Shown piece by piece: positions 18,908 to 28,582 of a DNA stretch of 64,000 nt. The notes beneath the pieces are model-generated. The model made no database searches and was not told the origin of the DNA. It worked only from the letters and a program-made list of their open reading frames with translations. The stretch is from Natronococcus sp. CG52. Its GTDB lineage: Archaea; Halobacteriota; Halobacteria; Halobacteriales; Natrialbaceae. The stretch's first letter is position 1. Each line of letters begins with the position of its first letter. The translations under genes were made by a program, and so were the position numbers. The stretch covers positions 124,001 through 188,000 of the forward strand of contig NZ_CP099393.1 in assembly GCF_023913515.1 (NCBI RefSeq). Direction: 5' to 3'.

Positions 18908-19593
18908 AGGGGTCCGGAAAAGCAGGGAGGGGTCGGTGTTCGCTGCCGGCCGTCAGTCGAGTTAGTCGGTTTGCGAGCGCCGCCTACCGTGGTTTTCGAT
19001 ATTCTACTCGAGACTAGTTTTAGGCTCAGGGGAACCCAGACAGCTCCGGTATTTTCCTACTACGGATTCGGCGGTATTTCCTACGATACCCATATCTAAC
19101 CGCTGTTTTCGGCGAATTCCGCGCTATTTCCCGCTCGTTTTACATCAAGTAGCCACCCATACACGTCATTTACATCGGTACTGTTGTAATAATAACGTGG
19201 GAATGTACTTATGGCGTTCGCATCTAGGGAACAGATAGAACACGGTCATCTATCGGTCGCGGGCTCGAGACGGACCGATACTGACGTAGCGAATCGAACA
19301 ATTCGTGCTCCGGACCCAGGGCATAGTCAAACGTGAAACCGTGTTGACGCCGCAGGAATAGCTCAAGCCCGGGGAACGGGAGGAACTCCGGAATTCTCGA
19401 GAGCCCTCGATCGACCGTAGCCGGACCAATCACCCGGTGGTTCGCGACGTATGGAGCTGCTTCGGGCGCTGCAGACCGTTTTCGTCGCCACTGCCGCTCA
19501 CGGTGAAGACTGCTGACCAATCGGGCATCCGTCGACCGGTTTGGGACGAGCGTGACCACGATGATTATCAAATTTCCTGGCAATATCTCGCGT
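18908..19593. other. Intergenic region before the ThuA remnant
   Basis: About 690 bases with little coding character. A+T-rich words around 19140-19200 (for example TTTACATC and TAATAATAACG) could be promoter elements for the former ThuA-like gene. I see no RNA gene or repeat. Confidence 0.4.
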
Positions 19594-20301
19594 ATGAGCA
19601 TCCAAGTTACGATCTGGAACGAAAACATCCAGCAATCGCCGAACGCTATCCCGACGGAGTCCACGGCGCCATCACGGACGCGGTTGGCGATGACGGACGT
19701 ACCGTCCATACGGCTACGCTACAGGAGCCGGAACACGGTCTTTCCGCAACGGTTCTCGAAAACACTGACGTGCTCGTCTGGTGGTCCCACTGCGCGAACG
19801 ACGAAGTATCCGACGAGATCGGCGATCGCGTCGTTGACCACGTCCACGAGGAGATGGGCTTCGTCCCGGTTCACTCCGGGAAGAACTCGAAACCCTTCAA
19901 GCGTCTGGTTACCACCTGTAACATCAAGTACCGCCACGGCGGCGAGACCGAACGGATCTGGGTCGCAGACCCCGGCCACCCGATTGCTGACGGGCTCGAG
20001 GAGTCGTTCGAGGTCCCCTCGACGGAAATGTACGGCGAGCCCTACGATATCCCGGAACCCGGCCGAACCGTCTTCATCTCGTGGTTCGAGGGCGGCGAGG
20101 TGTTTCGCTCGGGGATCTGTTACCGTCGCGGCCGGCGGGCGGATCTTCGCGTTCCGGCCCGGTCACGAGGAGTATCCCATCTTTTATCAGAAAGAGATCT
20201 AGACAGTTCTCGATAACGCTGTCGAGTGGGCGGCTCCTACCGAAGGGAGCGAGGTGGTCTGGGGTGAGGTCGAACCAATAGAACCGCTGGATGGCGAATA
20301 A
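19594..20301 (+). pseudogene. ThuA-family protein, several disruptions
   Basis: The start MSIQVTIWNEN is followed one frame over by HPAIAERYPDGVHGAI, TATLQEPEHG and VLVWWSHCANDEV. Then come HSGKNSKPFKRL and ISWFEGGEVFRSG, all typical of the trehalose-utilisation ThuA domain (a glutamine-amidotransferase-like fold). A second shift near 20120 moves the end (GRIFAFRPGHEEYPIFYQKEI) into another frame, where TAG at about 20200 interrupts before DNAVEWAAP. At least three lesions make it dead. ThuA-like proteins are linked to disaccharide or keto-sugar metabolism. Confidence 0.8.
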
Positions 20302-21228
20302 CGCCCGATCGGGTGCGGTCTGAGTGCCAGGTCGAGGTAAGCCATCACATTATCCAACCTCTCGCCGGCGCAATCGTCTCTGACGGTGCCACTTACGACG
20401 CGTCCGGTAAGAGCGATATCGCTGTGATGGCTCACCCGTGTGATGCTAAAAATCAATCATTGATTCCCGTGAAAAATCACCGACGAAGTTATCGCGGACA
20501 TCGTTGTTGGCGGAGTCAGACTGTACAAGAACATCTGTCTTAACCCCTCTGTCCTCCGTTAGACTGTACTCTTCAGCCTGAGGACCGCCGTACGAGCCCG
20601 GAATCGACTCTCCTCCAGCCTCTCGGCGATGACGCTGATGATGGCTGGGGGATACTGTACCAATTTACGGATCCCGAGTCCGGGGGACGTTCTTGATCCA
20701 AGCGTTGACAGTCTATCATACGGGTGGAGCAACCGGCTCCGAATGAGGGCTAGCGGGGCTGTACCCGGTAGGCGGTCCGTCAGTAGAGTAGTGGCGCTGT
20801 TCGGGATGCCTGTCTAACCGTCCGGAACAACGCTGCTGGAACCCCGGTACATAGGATAGAGTGGAGCGACCGCCGGGAGTGGAGCGAAGCCCTGATTTGC
20901 GTTCGCCCGCCTCCCGCACAGGGCTGGATCGGTCTATCTCGCTGGTTTCCATCTTCCGAACCGCTACGATACTAATAACGGTAGTACGATCGTTAGGAGG
21001 TCCGATTTCTGATTTGAACGGCGACTGATTGGCCCTAAACAAAGGATCGGATACATGAAGGACTGGTTTATCGGAATTAGAGGCATTTCAACGGACAGTT
21101 CGCGAGAGCGGAACAGGACCGATGATCACGGTTTGATCACCGCCACAGCGCCGATGACGACGCGCCTATCTTCAGAAATTGTCGCCTCGTCTCTTCACAG
21201 TCGTCTCGATAACGTGGTATCTAAGGGC
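20302..21228. other. Long non-coding or fully decayed stretch
   Basis: About 930 bases between two pseudogenes. Open frames are short and none has recognisable motifs on either strand. It may once have held a gene of the same cluster. No RNA gene was identified. Confidence 0.4.
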
Positions 21229-21245
21229 GTTCTCTCATCGGGAAC
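21229..21245. promoter_or_regulatory. Candidate operator, site 3 (one mismatch)
   Basis: GTTCTCTCATCGGGAAC matches the 17-bp GTTCCC-N5-GGGAAC pattern with one changed base in the left arm. It lies 105 bases upstream of the deleted enolase-superfamily paralogue at 21351. The intact paralogue at 17429-18679 also has a copy upstream, which supports a real regulatory relation. Confidence 0.45.
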
Positions 21246-21350
21246 GATTCCCGAAAATCATGTGACATCACCCTATCCAACGCGTCACAGGGGGAACGGA
21301 TACCCCGGCCGGCCCAGACCTTTTAGGATAGTTTGGACAGTTGTCTCGGT

Positions 21351-22099
21351 ATGGCGATTGCTGATGTCTCTGGATACGTGCTGTCATCACCAATCAAGCC
21401 GCATCAGGATCGCCAGTTCCACGGCGAATACCGCCACCTGCTCAAACGCGACATCGTCCTCGTTGTCGTCGAGACTGCCGACGGCACTTGCGGGGTCACC
21501 ATCGCTGGCGCGAGCAGTTCGGCCATGACCGAGTATTTCGAAGGCGATTCACAGGGGATCTTCGCTGACGTCGTCGACGACGCGGTCACGGACGCCCTGA
21601 CGGGCGAGATGATCGAGACGGTCACTGACGTCCACGACCTGCTCCGGGACGGGGACGTTCCGGAGGAAGACCTGATTGAGGCCATCTCGGCGATCGGAGC
21701 GAGGAGACGGCCGAGACACTGGTCGCGCTCGGTGAGACCGGCGCCGTCCGCTACCTCCAGGGAGACGTACGGCACCACAAGGGATTCACGGGCTGTTGGG
21801 CCGCCGTGGAGTTCTGCGCCGGTCGCGACGACGTCAAGTTCGTCCCCCACAACTTCGGGACTTGGATCGGCCTCGTCGCAAATGCTCATCTCGTTGAAGC
21901 CGCGCCCGAGGCGAACCTTGTCGAATACCTCATCTTCGAGGACGGTTCGCTGTTCGACACCGAGGTCGATCCCGGCATGTATCCGTTTGACCTCGCCTTC
22001 AACCTGATCGAGGGACAGCCTGACGTAACCGACGGCGTTCTGTCGGTTTCGGACGATCCCAGCCTTGGCATCAAGGAGAACATGGATGTCCTGGAGTAG
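21351..22099 (+). pseudogene. Enolase-superfamily dehydratase paralogue with internal deletion
   Basis: The first 116 or so residues (MAIADVSGYVLSSPI, KRDIVLVVVETADG, GASSSAMTEYFEGDSQ) and the last 130 or so (LVALGETGAVRYLQGDVRHH, FVPHNFGTWIGLVANAHLVEAAP, DPGMYPFDLAFNLIEGQP) closely match the intact 416-residue protein at 17429-18679. About 150 residues between them are missing, and the frame changes at the join near 21700. The loss removes the Lys, Asp and two Glu positions of the active site. TAG ends it at 22099. It cannot encode an active dehydratase. Confidence 0.9.
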
Positions 22100-22213
22100 T
22101 ACCCCTTCAGGGAGGTCCCTGGAGGAGTTCCACTATGATGAGTGATCTACACGCCGTAACGCTTCGACGGCAATTCTCGAACTGAACGGAAGTGAAGAAC
22201 GACGCTCTAGGGT

Positions 22214-23152
22214 TCAGCTGATAACCCGGGCGATGTCATCGTCGAGTTGGTTGTACAGTTCTTCGGCGCGTCGCTCGTTTTCCTCGGAGAGGACGCGGAT
22301 TGGTTCGCGGACCTCCCCGCAGTTGAAGCCGGCGAGCTCCAGGCCCTTTTTGACGGCCGAGACGCTGATGGCGCCTGGGATGGTGTTCTCCGATCCCGTC
22401 TCGTCGCGGAATTTCTGGTACGGCATACAGATGTTGCGCAGTTCACGTGCGCGCTCCCACTCTTCATTCTGGAGGGCTTCAAACAGTTCGAGGCCGACCT
22501 CGGGGCGGAAGTTGCTGACGCCGGCGGAGAAGCCCTCGGCGCCCTCCGCCCAGAACGAGATGGCATAGGGTTCGGCCAAGCCGTTGACCCAGACGACATC
22601 GTCGGCACCGGCCGCGGCGGCCTCTCCGAGCTTGACCGGGTCCTTGAGAGCGTACTTAATCCCGGCAACGCCGTCGACTCGGGTTAGCTCCGCGAGAAAC
22701 TCAACGGAGGGATTGAATCCGCGTGCGTAGGGAACTAGCGGCGCCTTGGCCACGCTGTCCAGTTCGTGGTAGTACTTGATGGCTGCCATCTCGTGAACGT
22801 AGGTGTGATCGAGCGGCATGATCATGTGGGCATCGACGCCGATATCGTCATATGCCCTGATCAGCTCCTGCGCGCTCTTGGTCGATCCGCCGACACCGGC
22901 GAGGACACAGGCGTCGTCTGGGAGAGCTTCGACGACTGTCTCGGCGGAGTCTATCCGTTCCTGCTGGGACAGTGAGTGATATTCGCTGATGTTAGCCGTC
23001 GTGAGAAACGTCTGGATCCCTTCGTCGTAAAGGTCGTGAGCGTTCTCCGCGAGTTCACTGTGATTGATTTCACGGTTTTTGTCAAATGGTGTGAGGAGTC
23101 CGACGGCGACACCGCGCAGGTGTTCCTGGACCCGGTTGGCTAGCAGCGACAT
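22214..23152 (-). CDS. DHDPS-family aldolase/dehydratase (second copy)
   Basis: A 312-residue TIM-barrel protein starting MSLLANRVQEHLRGVAVGLL. It shows TTANISEYHSLS in the position of the family's GTTGE segment, a Tyr in VPYARGF and the likely Schiff-base Lys in AGIKYALKDP. It is close to the protein at 39184-40122 and far from the one at 16383. Probable substrates are 2-keto-3-deoxy acids from the enolase-type dehydratases. The ATG at 23152 is chosen because GGATTTATC near 23180 is a well-placed TATA box. The gene looks intact. Confidence 0.87.
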   Translation of the reverse strand: MSLLANRVQEHLRGVAVGLLTPFDKNREINHSELAENAHDLYDEGIQTFLTTANISEYHSLSQQERIDSAETVVEALPDDACVLAGVGGSTKSAQELIRAYDDIGVDAHMIMPLDHTYVHEMAAIKYYHELDSVAKAPLVPYARGFNPSVEFLAELTRVDGVAGIKYALKDPVKLGEAAAAGADDVVWVNGLAEPYAISFWAEGAEGFSAGVSNFRPEVGLELFEALQNEEWERARELRNICMPYQKFRDETGSENTIPGAISVSAVKKGLELAGFNCGEVREPIRVLSEENERRAEELYNQLDDDIARVIS

Positions 23153-23582
23153 GGATTTAGAAATTCGGTGCGGACGAGATAAATCCATCGCTCGTTCGAG
23201 AAACTGATTACAGGCGACGCAACGACGAGCTGGATTCCCTGTTGACGAGTCGTCGCTTCCCGCTCGGACGTGATCTTCACGATCCGCTCCGGCCCGGTAT
23301 CACCCTGCGGCCGACGAGCAGGCGTTGGAACGCGGCAACCTCAGGGGACGCCCGGGTTGATAGCCGATATACGCATTTAGAACCTCACCAGACGGAACGT
23401 TCTCAACTCGATGCTACTCGTATTAGATAGGCACCCGAACCCACTCCACTATACCTCTCGCAGATACTCCAGTCCGAATGAGAGCCGCTGACTCTATCAG
23501 GCTGCCAGTGTCTTCATTCAAGCCGGTTCGGCTGAGTAGGTCATCGGAAAAGAATAAGTACCGGCGTTTCTACCATACTCGT
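23153..23582. other. Divergent intergenic region
   Basis: About 430 bases between the DHDPS-family gene (minus) and the first GH4 gene (plus). A GATTTATC box serves the minus-strand gene. AAGAATAAGTACC near 23550 may serve the GH4 gene. No operator repeat of the 17-bp type is present. Confidence 0.4.
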
Positions 23583-25070
23583 ATGCGTTCCGAGCAATTG
23601 CCTCATCGTGAGGAGACCGAAGAGGAAGCGTTGCCGTCACTGCCGGACGACGAAATCAAGATCACGTACATCGGCGGCGGAGCCCGCGAGTGGCCGCCGA
23701 AACTGTTCCGCGACCTCGCGCTCTGTTCGGACATTGAGGGCGAAGTCGCGCTGTTCGACCTGGATTACGAGAGCGCCCAGCTGAACGCCGAATTCGGCAA
23801 CTGGGTCCAGGAGCAGGACGGTGCGGTCGGAGACTGGACGTACACGGCGGTCGAAGACCGGGCGGAGGCGCTCGAGGGCGCCGACTTCGTCATCCTGTCC
23901 ACGCAGTTCAACCCGGCCGAGACCTTCGTTCACGACCTCGATATTCCGCGGGAATACGGCATTTACGGGGCCGTTGGAGCGACCATCGGTCCAAGCGGCA
24001 TGATGCGAATGATGCGGACGGTGCCGGTGTACCGCGAGTTCGGGAACGCGATTCAGGAGCACTGCCCGGACGCGTGGGTGCTGAACTACACCAATCCGCT
24101 GACGATGGCGACTCGGGCGCTGTACGAGGCGTTCCCGGACATCAAGGCGATCGGTCTCTGTCACGAGGTGTTCCACGCCCAGGATATGCTCGCTGACCTC
24201 GTCGCTAAATACTACGACGTGGAACGCCCCGACAGGGACGAAATCGATATCAACGTCAAGGGGATCAACCACTACACCTGGGTAGACGAGGCGCGCTGGC
24301 GAGGCATCGATCTTCTGACGATCGTCGACCATCACATCGGGCAGGGCGACGGACTACGGGAGTACACGGTCGAAGAGATGGCCGATGAGGACCCGTTCGT
24401 CGACAACAACCAGGTCACATTCGAACTGTACCGTCGGTTCGGGATTCTCCCTGCCGCGGGGGACCGCCACCTCGTCGAATACGGGACATGGTTCATCCAG
24501 GGCGACATGCCTGAGGACCTCAACCGCTGGGGTGTCAAGCGCACCACCAGCGACTACCGGGCGAAACACTGGAACCCCTCCGAGTCGGAGCAGACGACGG
24601 ACGTGACGGCCTGGATGGAGGGCGAGACTGAATTTGAGCTGGACCCCTCCGGCGAAATCGCCGTCGACCTGATGCGGACCCTCACGGTCGGCGACAGCAT
24701 GAAAACCCACGTCAACCTTCCGAATACGGGTCAGATCACGGGTCTCCCCGAGGGGGCTGTTGTTGAGACGAACGCCCTGATTACGCCGGGCAGCATCAAG
24801 CCGATCAACGCCGGACCGCTGCCTCGACAGGTCCGAAACCAGATCCAGACTCACGTGAACAATCACGAGACGATGATTGAGGCGGCGTTCGCGGGCGACG
24901 TCGACCTCGCGTTCCGGGCGTTCCTCAACGACCCGCAGGTCAAGACGCTCCAGACTGAGACCGCCCGGGAGATGTTCGCCGAGCTGGTGGCTGCTGAGGA
25001 GGAGTACTTACAGGACTGGAACCTCAAGGAGTCGGTGGTACTGGCGGAGTCCGAGGCGTTCGACAACTAA
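23583..25070 (+). CDS. Glycoside hydrolase family 4 enzyme (first copy)
   Basis: A 495-residue GH4 protein. These enzymes use NAD and a divalent metal and cleave alpha-glycosides, including uronides, by oxidation-elimination. The dinucleotide motif YIGGGARE is at residues 29-36. NYTNP at 168-172, the metal-binding C193-H194 in GLCHEVFH, and H230 in GINHYTW are all present. ATG 23583 is taken in preference to an in-frame ATG at 23478, because conserved sequence begins only after EIKITYIGGG and the extension is Arg-rich and unlike the family. There is no signal peptide, so it acts on imported oligosaccharides. Alpha-galacturonidase, glucuronidase or glucosidase activity cannot be told apart. 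Confidence 0.88.
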   Translation: MRSEQLPHREETEEEALPSLPDDEIKITYIGGGAREWPPKLFRDLALCSDIEGEVALFDLDYESAQLNAEFGNWVQEQDGAVGDWTYTAVEDRAEALEGADFVILSTQFNPAETFVHDLDIPREYGIYGAVGATIGPSGMMRMMRTVPVYREFGNAIQEHCPDAWVLNYTNPLTMATRALYEAFPDIKAIGLCHEVFHAQDMLADLVAKYYDVERPDRDEIDINVKGINHYTWVDEARWRGIDLLTIVDHHIGQGDGLREYTVEEMADEDPFVDNNQVTFELYRRFGILPAAGDRHLVEYGTWFIQGDMPEDLNRWGVKRTTSDYRAKHWNPSESEQTTDVTAWMEGETEFELDPSGEIAVDLMRTLTVGDSMKTHVNLPNTGQITGLPEGAVVETNALITPGSIKPINAGPLPRQVRNQIQTHVNNHETMIEAAFAGDVDLAFRAFLNDPQVKTLQTETAREMFAELVAAEEEYLQDWNLKESVVLAESEAFDN

Positions 25071-25154
25071 TCGCCGGTCGCTCCGGTTCCAAAACAGCGC
25101 TTTTCTCATTCCAGACTGGGAGCGACTCTCGACAGGAGCCGCACGAACCACCCG

Positions 25155-25829
25155 TTACCCGAAGCGGATCCGTCCGAAATACTCCGGGGAGTGGTAATCC
25201 GGTTCCGGCGTCGGCATCGGGCTCCACGTCGCTTTCATCGATTCGCGCTCCACCCCGCTTCGATAAACGTTCCCACGCCACGTCGTGCCGGATTTAGGGC
25301 CGATATCGACCTCGGTGAATTGCCGGAGGACGGAAAACGGGATCTCAGTAGCGACCCACCACTCCTCGTCCGACGAACGCGGCTCGCGCACCGGACTTTC
25401 AACCGATGACGCGACCCAGATCTGATCAGCGAGTTCGCGTGCGATCAGATCCCGACCGAGGTCACGCTCTTGCCATCCGTCTCGCTGCCAGCCGAGTTTG
25501 AACTGGCCACAGCAGTTCACCTCAAAGTTGAAGTATCGGGTGTCGGAGTCTGGGTTGGGGTCGACGAACAGTTCGACCGAGCTGTCCTGAAAGGTAGGTC
25601 CGTTCAGTTCGGTGACCTCAGCCGAGATGTTCTGATCTTCGACATGAAACTGGCCGTAGAGCGAGTTGTCGTCGTACAAGAACCGGGCGGCCGTCAGCGG
25701 CTTCGGCCCACCGGTATGCCAGTTGAATTGATCGATTAGCAATCGGTTCGCCCGGTCCCATGGCGTACCTTCGATGGCGCCATCCAGGGGCGGTGTTTCT
25801 CTCGTGGTCTCGATGACGTATTCTTGCAT
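25155..25829 (-). CDS. CBM9-like carbohydrate-binding protein without secretion signal
   Basis: A 224-residue protein resembling the carbohydrate-binding family 9-like fold (DOMON/CBM9 group). It begins MQEYVIETTRETPPLDGAIEG. LYGQFHVEDQNI, the aspartate-rich ELFVDPNPDSDTRYFNFEVN and GWQRDGWQERDL segments follow, then GKSGTTWRGNVYR-like terminal strands and YFGRIRFG. No signal peptide or membrane anchor is present, unlike most CBM9 modules, which are attached to secreted xylanases. The epimerase gene upstream ends one base before its start, so the two form an operon. A decayed relative lies at 40742-41031. The role is unknown; an intracellular sugar-binding or accessory function is inferred. 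Confidence 0.72.
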   Translation of the reverse strand: MQEYVIETTRETPPLDGAIEGTPWDRANRLLIDQFNWHTGGPKPLTAARFLYDDNSLYGQFHVEDQNISAEVTELNGPTFQDSSVELFVDPNPDSDTRYFNFEVNCCGQFKLGWQRDGWQERDLGRDLIARELADQIWVASSVESPVREPRSSDEEWWVATEIPFSVLRQFTEVDIGPKSGTTWRGNVYRSGVERESMKATWSPMPTPEPDYHSPEYFGRIRFG

Positions 25830-25830
25830 G

Positions 25831-26718
25831 TTATCGCATCATGGAAGGCGTCTGAACGTCCTCGTGTGCCGCACTTTTCCAGGAGTGTTGCGGTTCCCAA
25901 CCGAGGACGGTCTGGGCCTTGGTTGAGCTCAGTGCAGATTCGTTCCCGCTAATCGAAACCACCTCCGGCAACTCCCCGAAGAATTCCTCGAAGGCCGCCG
26001 TCGTCGGCCGCTCAAGGTAGCTATCGTCGGCGGCGATGACGAAGGATTTGTGGCCGGACAGCTCTGTTTTTAGCGTCCGTTCGATCGCGAATGCCACGTC
26101 CCGGCCATCGACGTATGACCAGAAGTTCCCGACGCCGGCTTCGAGGGAGTCTCGATTGTCGAGGACGGTGTAGTTCCCTGGGTACTGGACGTTCGAGATT
26201 CTGAGGGACGCGACCGGGATGTCGTACCGACGCGTGACGATCTCGGCGATGTCCTCACCGACCAGCTTTGACGATCCGTACGGGTCCTCCGGACGGAGAG
26301 GATGCGCTTCGTCGACGGGGAGGTAATCCGGAAGCGTCGGCTCGCGTGCGAACGGGAAGCCGTACGCACTCTCGCTCGAAGCCCACGTTACCGGAACTGA
26401 TGATTCGCCGGCGGCGACGAGGACGTTGTACGTGCTCATGACGTTGTTCTCGAACACATGTGTTCCGCTGTGTACCTCCGGATTAGGAATGGCGCCTAGG
26501 TGGACGATGGCATCAGGGGAGACACTCTTGACGATTTCCCAGACCGAACCCTGGTCGGTCAGATCGCATGCCCGGAGCTGGATGTCTTCCCGGATGTCCG
26601 CGTCAGACCCGGGATGTTTCCTATCGACTCCTATTACATTGTAGTCCGCGCTCGCCAGGTGATCGGCCGTCCAACGACCGAGCCGCCCAAGGCTGCCAGT
26701 GACTAGTACTGTCTCCAT
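25831..26718 (-). CDS. NAD-dependent epimerase/dehydratase (extended SDR)
   Basis: A 295-residue extended SDR starting METVLVTGSLGRLGRW at 26718. The Rossmann glycines are at residues 8-14. IVHLGAIPNPE, a Ser in TWASSESAYG and the active-site DPYGSSK with Tyr and Lys near residues 146-150 follow. Such enzymes epimerise or oxidise nucleotide sugars or free sugars. The intergenic base count of one to the CBM9-like gene implies co-transcription. It is only moderately similar to the SDR at 13557. The exact substrate is not visible. Confidence 0.83.
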   Translation of the reverse strand: METVLVTGSLGRLGRWTADHLASADYNVIGVDRKHPGSDADIREDIQLRACDLTDQGSVWEIVKSVSPDAIVHLGAIPNPEVHSGTHVFENNVMSTYNVLVAAGESSVPVTWASSESAYGFPFAREPTLPDYLPVDEAHPLRPEDPYGSSKLVGEDIAEIVTRRYDIPVASLRISNVQYPGNYTVLDNRDSLEAGVGNFWSYVDGRDVAFAIERTLKTELSGHKSFVIAADDSYLERPTTAAFEEFFGELPEVVSISGNESALSSTKAQTVLGWEPQHSWKSAAHEDVQTPSMMR

Positions 26719-26920
26719 GTGGCGTATCACATGTCCTATCAAGTTCAAACCAGATAAAATCTATGCGAGATATCAGACTGGTATGGGGCCTCGAAACCGG
26801 CGTTCCAGTCGGAGCCGCCTTGTTCCAACGCTTCTGTTCGTCGGTCCCTCCGAGTACGACGGATTCTGATCGTGTTGTGGCGCTGTCAGCGAAACGTAGT
26901 TTCGTGTTGCTCGCCGCGCC

Positions 26921-28375
26921 TCAATCAAGTACTGCTGGCTCGTTGAGGTCCCAATAGTCCTCGAGGTACGGGCGGACCGCGTCGACAAGCTCTCGGAACA
27001 TCGATTTCGCGTCGTCTATGGAGACGGTGACGAGCGAATCGTTGAGGAAGGCCTGGAACGCGCGGTCGACGTCGCCCGCGAACGCCGCCTCGACCATCGT
27101 CTCTTGGTTCTGCACGTGCGGGAACGTCATGTTCCGAACCTGGTCCGGCAGGTCGCCGGCCGTGAGCGGCCTCACACTCCCCTGCGAGAACAGCGCGTTC
27201 GTCTCGACGACGGCGCCCTCTGGGAGATTCGGGATCTGTCCGACGTTGGGGAGGTTCACGTTGGTCTTGAGGTCTTCGACGCCCACCAGCGCGCGCATCA
27301 TGTCGACCCCCTTCTCGCCCGACTCGGAGAACTTGAACTCCTCTTCGCCGTTCATCGGGTCGTGGAACTTCGAGATCGCCTCCTCTTGCCGTTCGACACG
27401 GTACTCGCTCGGGGTGAGGCGAATCCCCCAGGACTGGACCTCTGCCGGTTCGTCAACCGAGAGGAACCATGGGACGAACTCGGCGAGATGTCGGTCGCCC
27501 GCCGCGGGCAATGTGCCGAACCGCTCGAAGAGTTCGTAGGTGACGAGCTGGTTGTCCACGAACCACGACTCGTCGTCCAGCTCGCCCGGTTCGAAGGTGC
27601 GATCACGGATTTCCTCCTCGTGGTGTCGCTCGACCAGCGGATAGATATCGCGGTCGTTCCACGACGCCTCGTCGATCCAGGTGAAGTGATTGATCCCCTT
27701 GACGTTCACGTCGATCTCCGTTCGCGGTGGTTGCTCGACGTCCAGGTACTCGGCGACGAGTTCGGCGAGGTGCTCTTGTGTGTGGAACACCTCGTGACAG
27801 CACCCAAAGGCGTTGATGTCCGGGAACTCCTCGTAAAGGGTCCGAACACAGATCGTCATAGGGTTAGTGTAGTTGAACACCCACGCGTCCGGACAGTGCT
27901 CACGGATTCCGGCAGCGATGTCCCGGTAGACCGGGATCGTCCGCATAGCTCTGACGACTCCGCCGGGCCCGACGGTGTCACCGACGGACTGATAGATACC
28001 GTACTCCGCTGGGATGTCGAGCTCGTGAGCCATCGTTTCGGCCGGCGGATCCTGCGTGGACAGGATGACGAAGTCGGCGCCCTCGAGCGCCTCCGCCCGG
28101 TCTTCGACCGCCGTGTACGTCCAGTCTCCGACCGCACCGTCCTGCTCCTGGACCCAGTTGCCGAACTTCTCGTTGCGCTTGGCGCTCTCGTAATCCAGGT
28201 CGTAGAGGAATACCTCACCCGCAACGTCGGTACATTGGGCGAGGTCGTTTATGAGCGTGTGAGCCCAACCGCGACTTCCGCCGCCGATATACCCGATTTT
28301 AACAGTTACAACCGAACCACTGCTCGAGTCGGTAGACCTACCAGTACCTACCTTATTTCCGATTTCGGTTTCCAT
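26921..28375 (-). CDS. Glycoside hydrolase family 4 enzyme (second copy)
   Basis: A GH4 protein of 484 residues, clearly paralogous to the one at 23583: the stretch around NWVQEQDGAVGDWTYTAVED is shared word for word. NAD motif YIGGGSRGW, NYTNP, CHEVFH and GINHFTW are present. ATG 28375 is preferred over 28402, because TTTATTTAT on the minus strand at 28406-28414 would place the transcript start near 28384. It is a cytoplasmic NAD- and metal-dependent glycosidase; the substrate is unknown. Its promoter region is shared with the chaperonin gene on the other strand. Confidence 0.88.
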   Translation of the reverse strand: METEIGNKVGTGRSTDSSSGSVVTVKIGYIGGGSRGWAHTLINDLAQCTDVAGEVFLYDLDYESAKRNEKFGNWVQEQDGAVGDWTYTAVEDRAEALEGADFVILSTQDPPAETMAHELDIPAEYGIYQSVGDTVGPGGVVRAMRTIPVYRDIAAGIREHCPDAWVFNYTNPMTICVRTLYEEFPDINAFGCCHEVFHTQEHLAELVAEYLDVEQPPRTEIDVNVKGINHFTWIDEASWNDRDIYPLVERHHEEEIRDRTFEPGELDDESWFVDNQLVTYELFERFGTLPAAGDRHLAEFVPWFLSVDEPAEVQSWGIRLTPSEYRVERQEEAISKFHDPMNGEEEFKFSESGEKGVDMMRALVGVEDLKTNVNLPNVGQIPNLPEGAVVETNALFSQGSVRPLTAGDLPDQVRNMTFPHVQNQETMVEAAFAGDVDRAFQAFLNDSLVTVSIDDAKSMFRELVDAVRPYLEDYWDLNEPAVLD

Positions 28376-28399
28376 AGGACACAGCAATAGAGACTTGCT

Positions 28400-28582
28400 C
28401 ATGATAAATAAACATTGTGTGGATTCGTACCGTGCAGTGCCTACTGTGTGCACGAGCAGTTCGCCACGTGCGCAGTCGAAATGTCTCCACGAGAGCGAGA
28501 TCGCCTGTTGGGTCCACTCGGCCATCGGGACGGAATCACTTCGGGCAATACATTTATGTCAACCGTCCCTTGGAGAGTACAT
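28400..28582. promoter_or_regulatory. Divergent promoter region, GH4 and chaperonin genes
   Basis: The minus strand has TTTATTTAT at 28406-28414, placed for the GH4 start at 28375. The plus strand has ATACATTTATGTC near 28548-28560, about 28 nt before ATG 28583. Shared control of the glycosidase and the chaperonin is possible but no operator repeat is visible. Confidence 0.45.

Noticed and set aside
27104-28390. Long plus-strand open frame (428 codons)
   Set aside because: It is the antisense of the GH4 gene at 26921-28375, which has full family motifs; the frame is open because of the codon bias of G+C-rich haloarchaeal genes.
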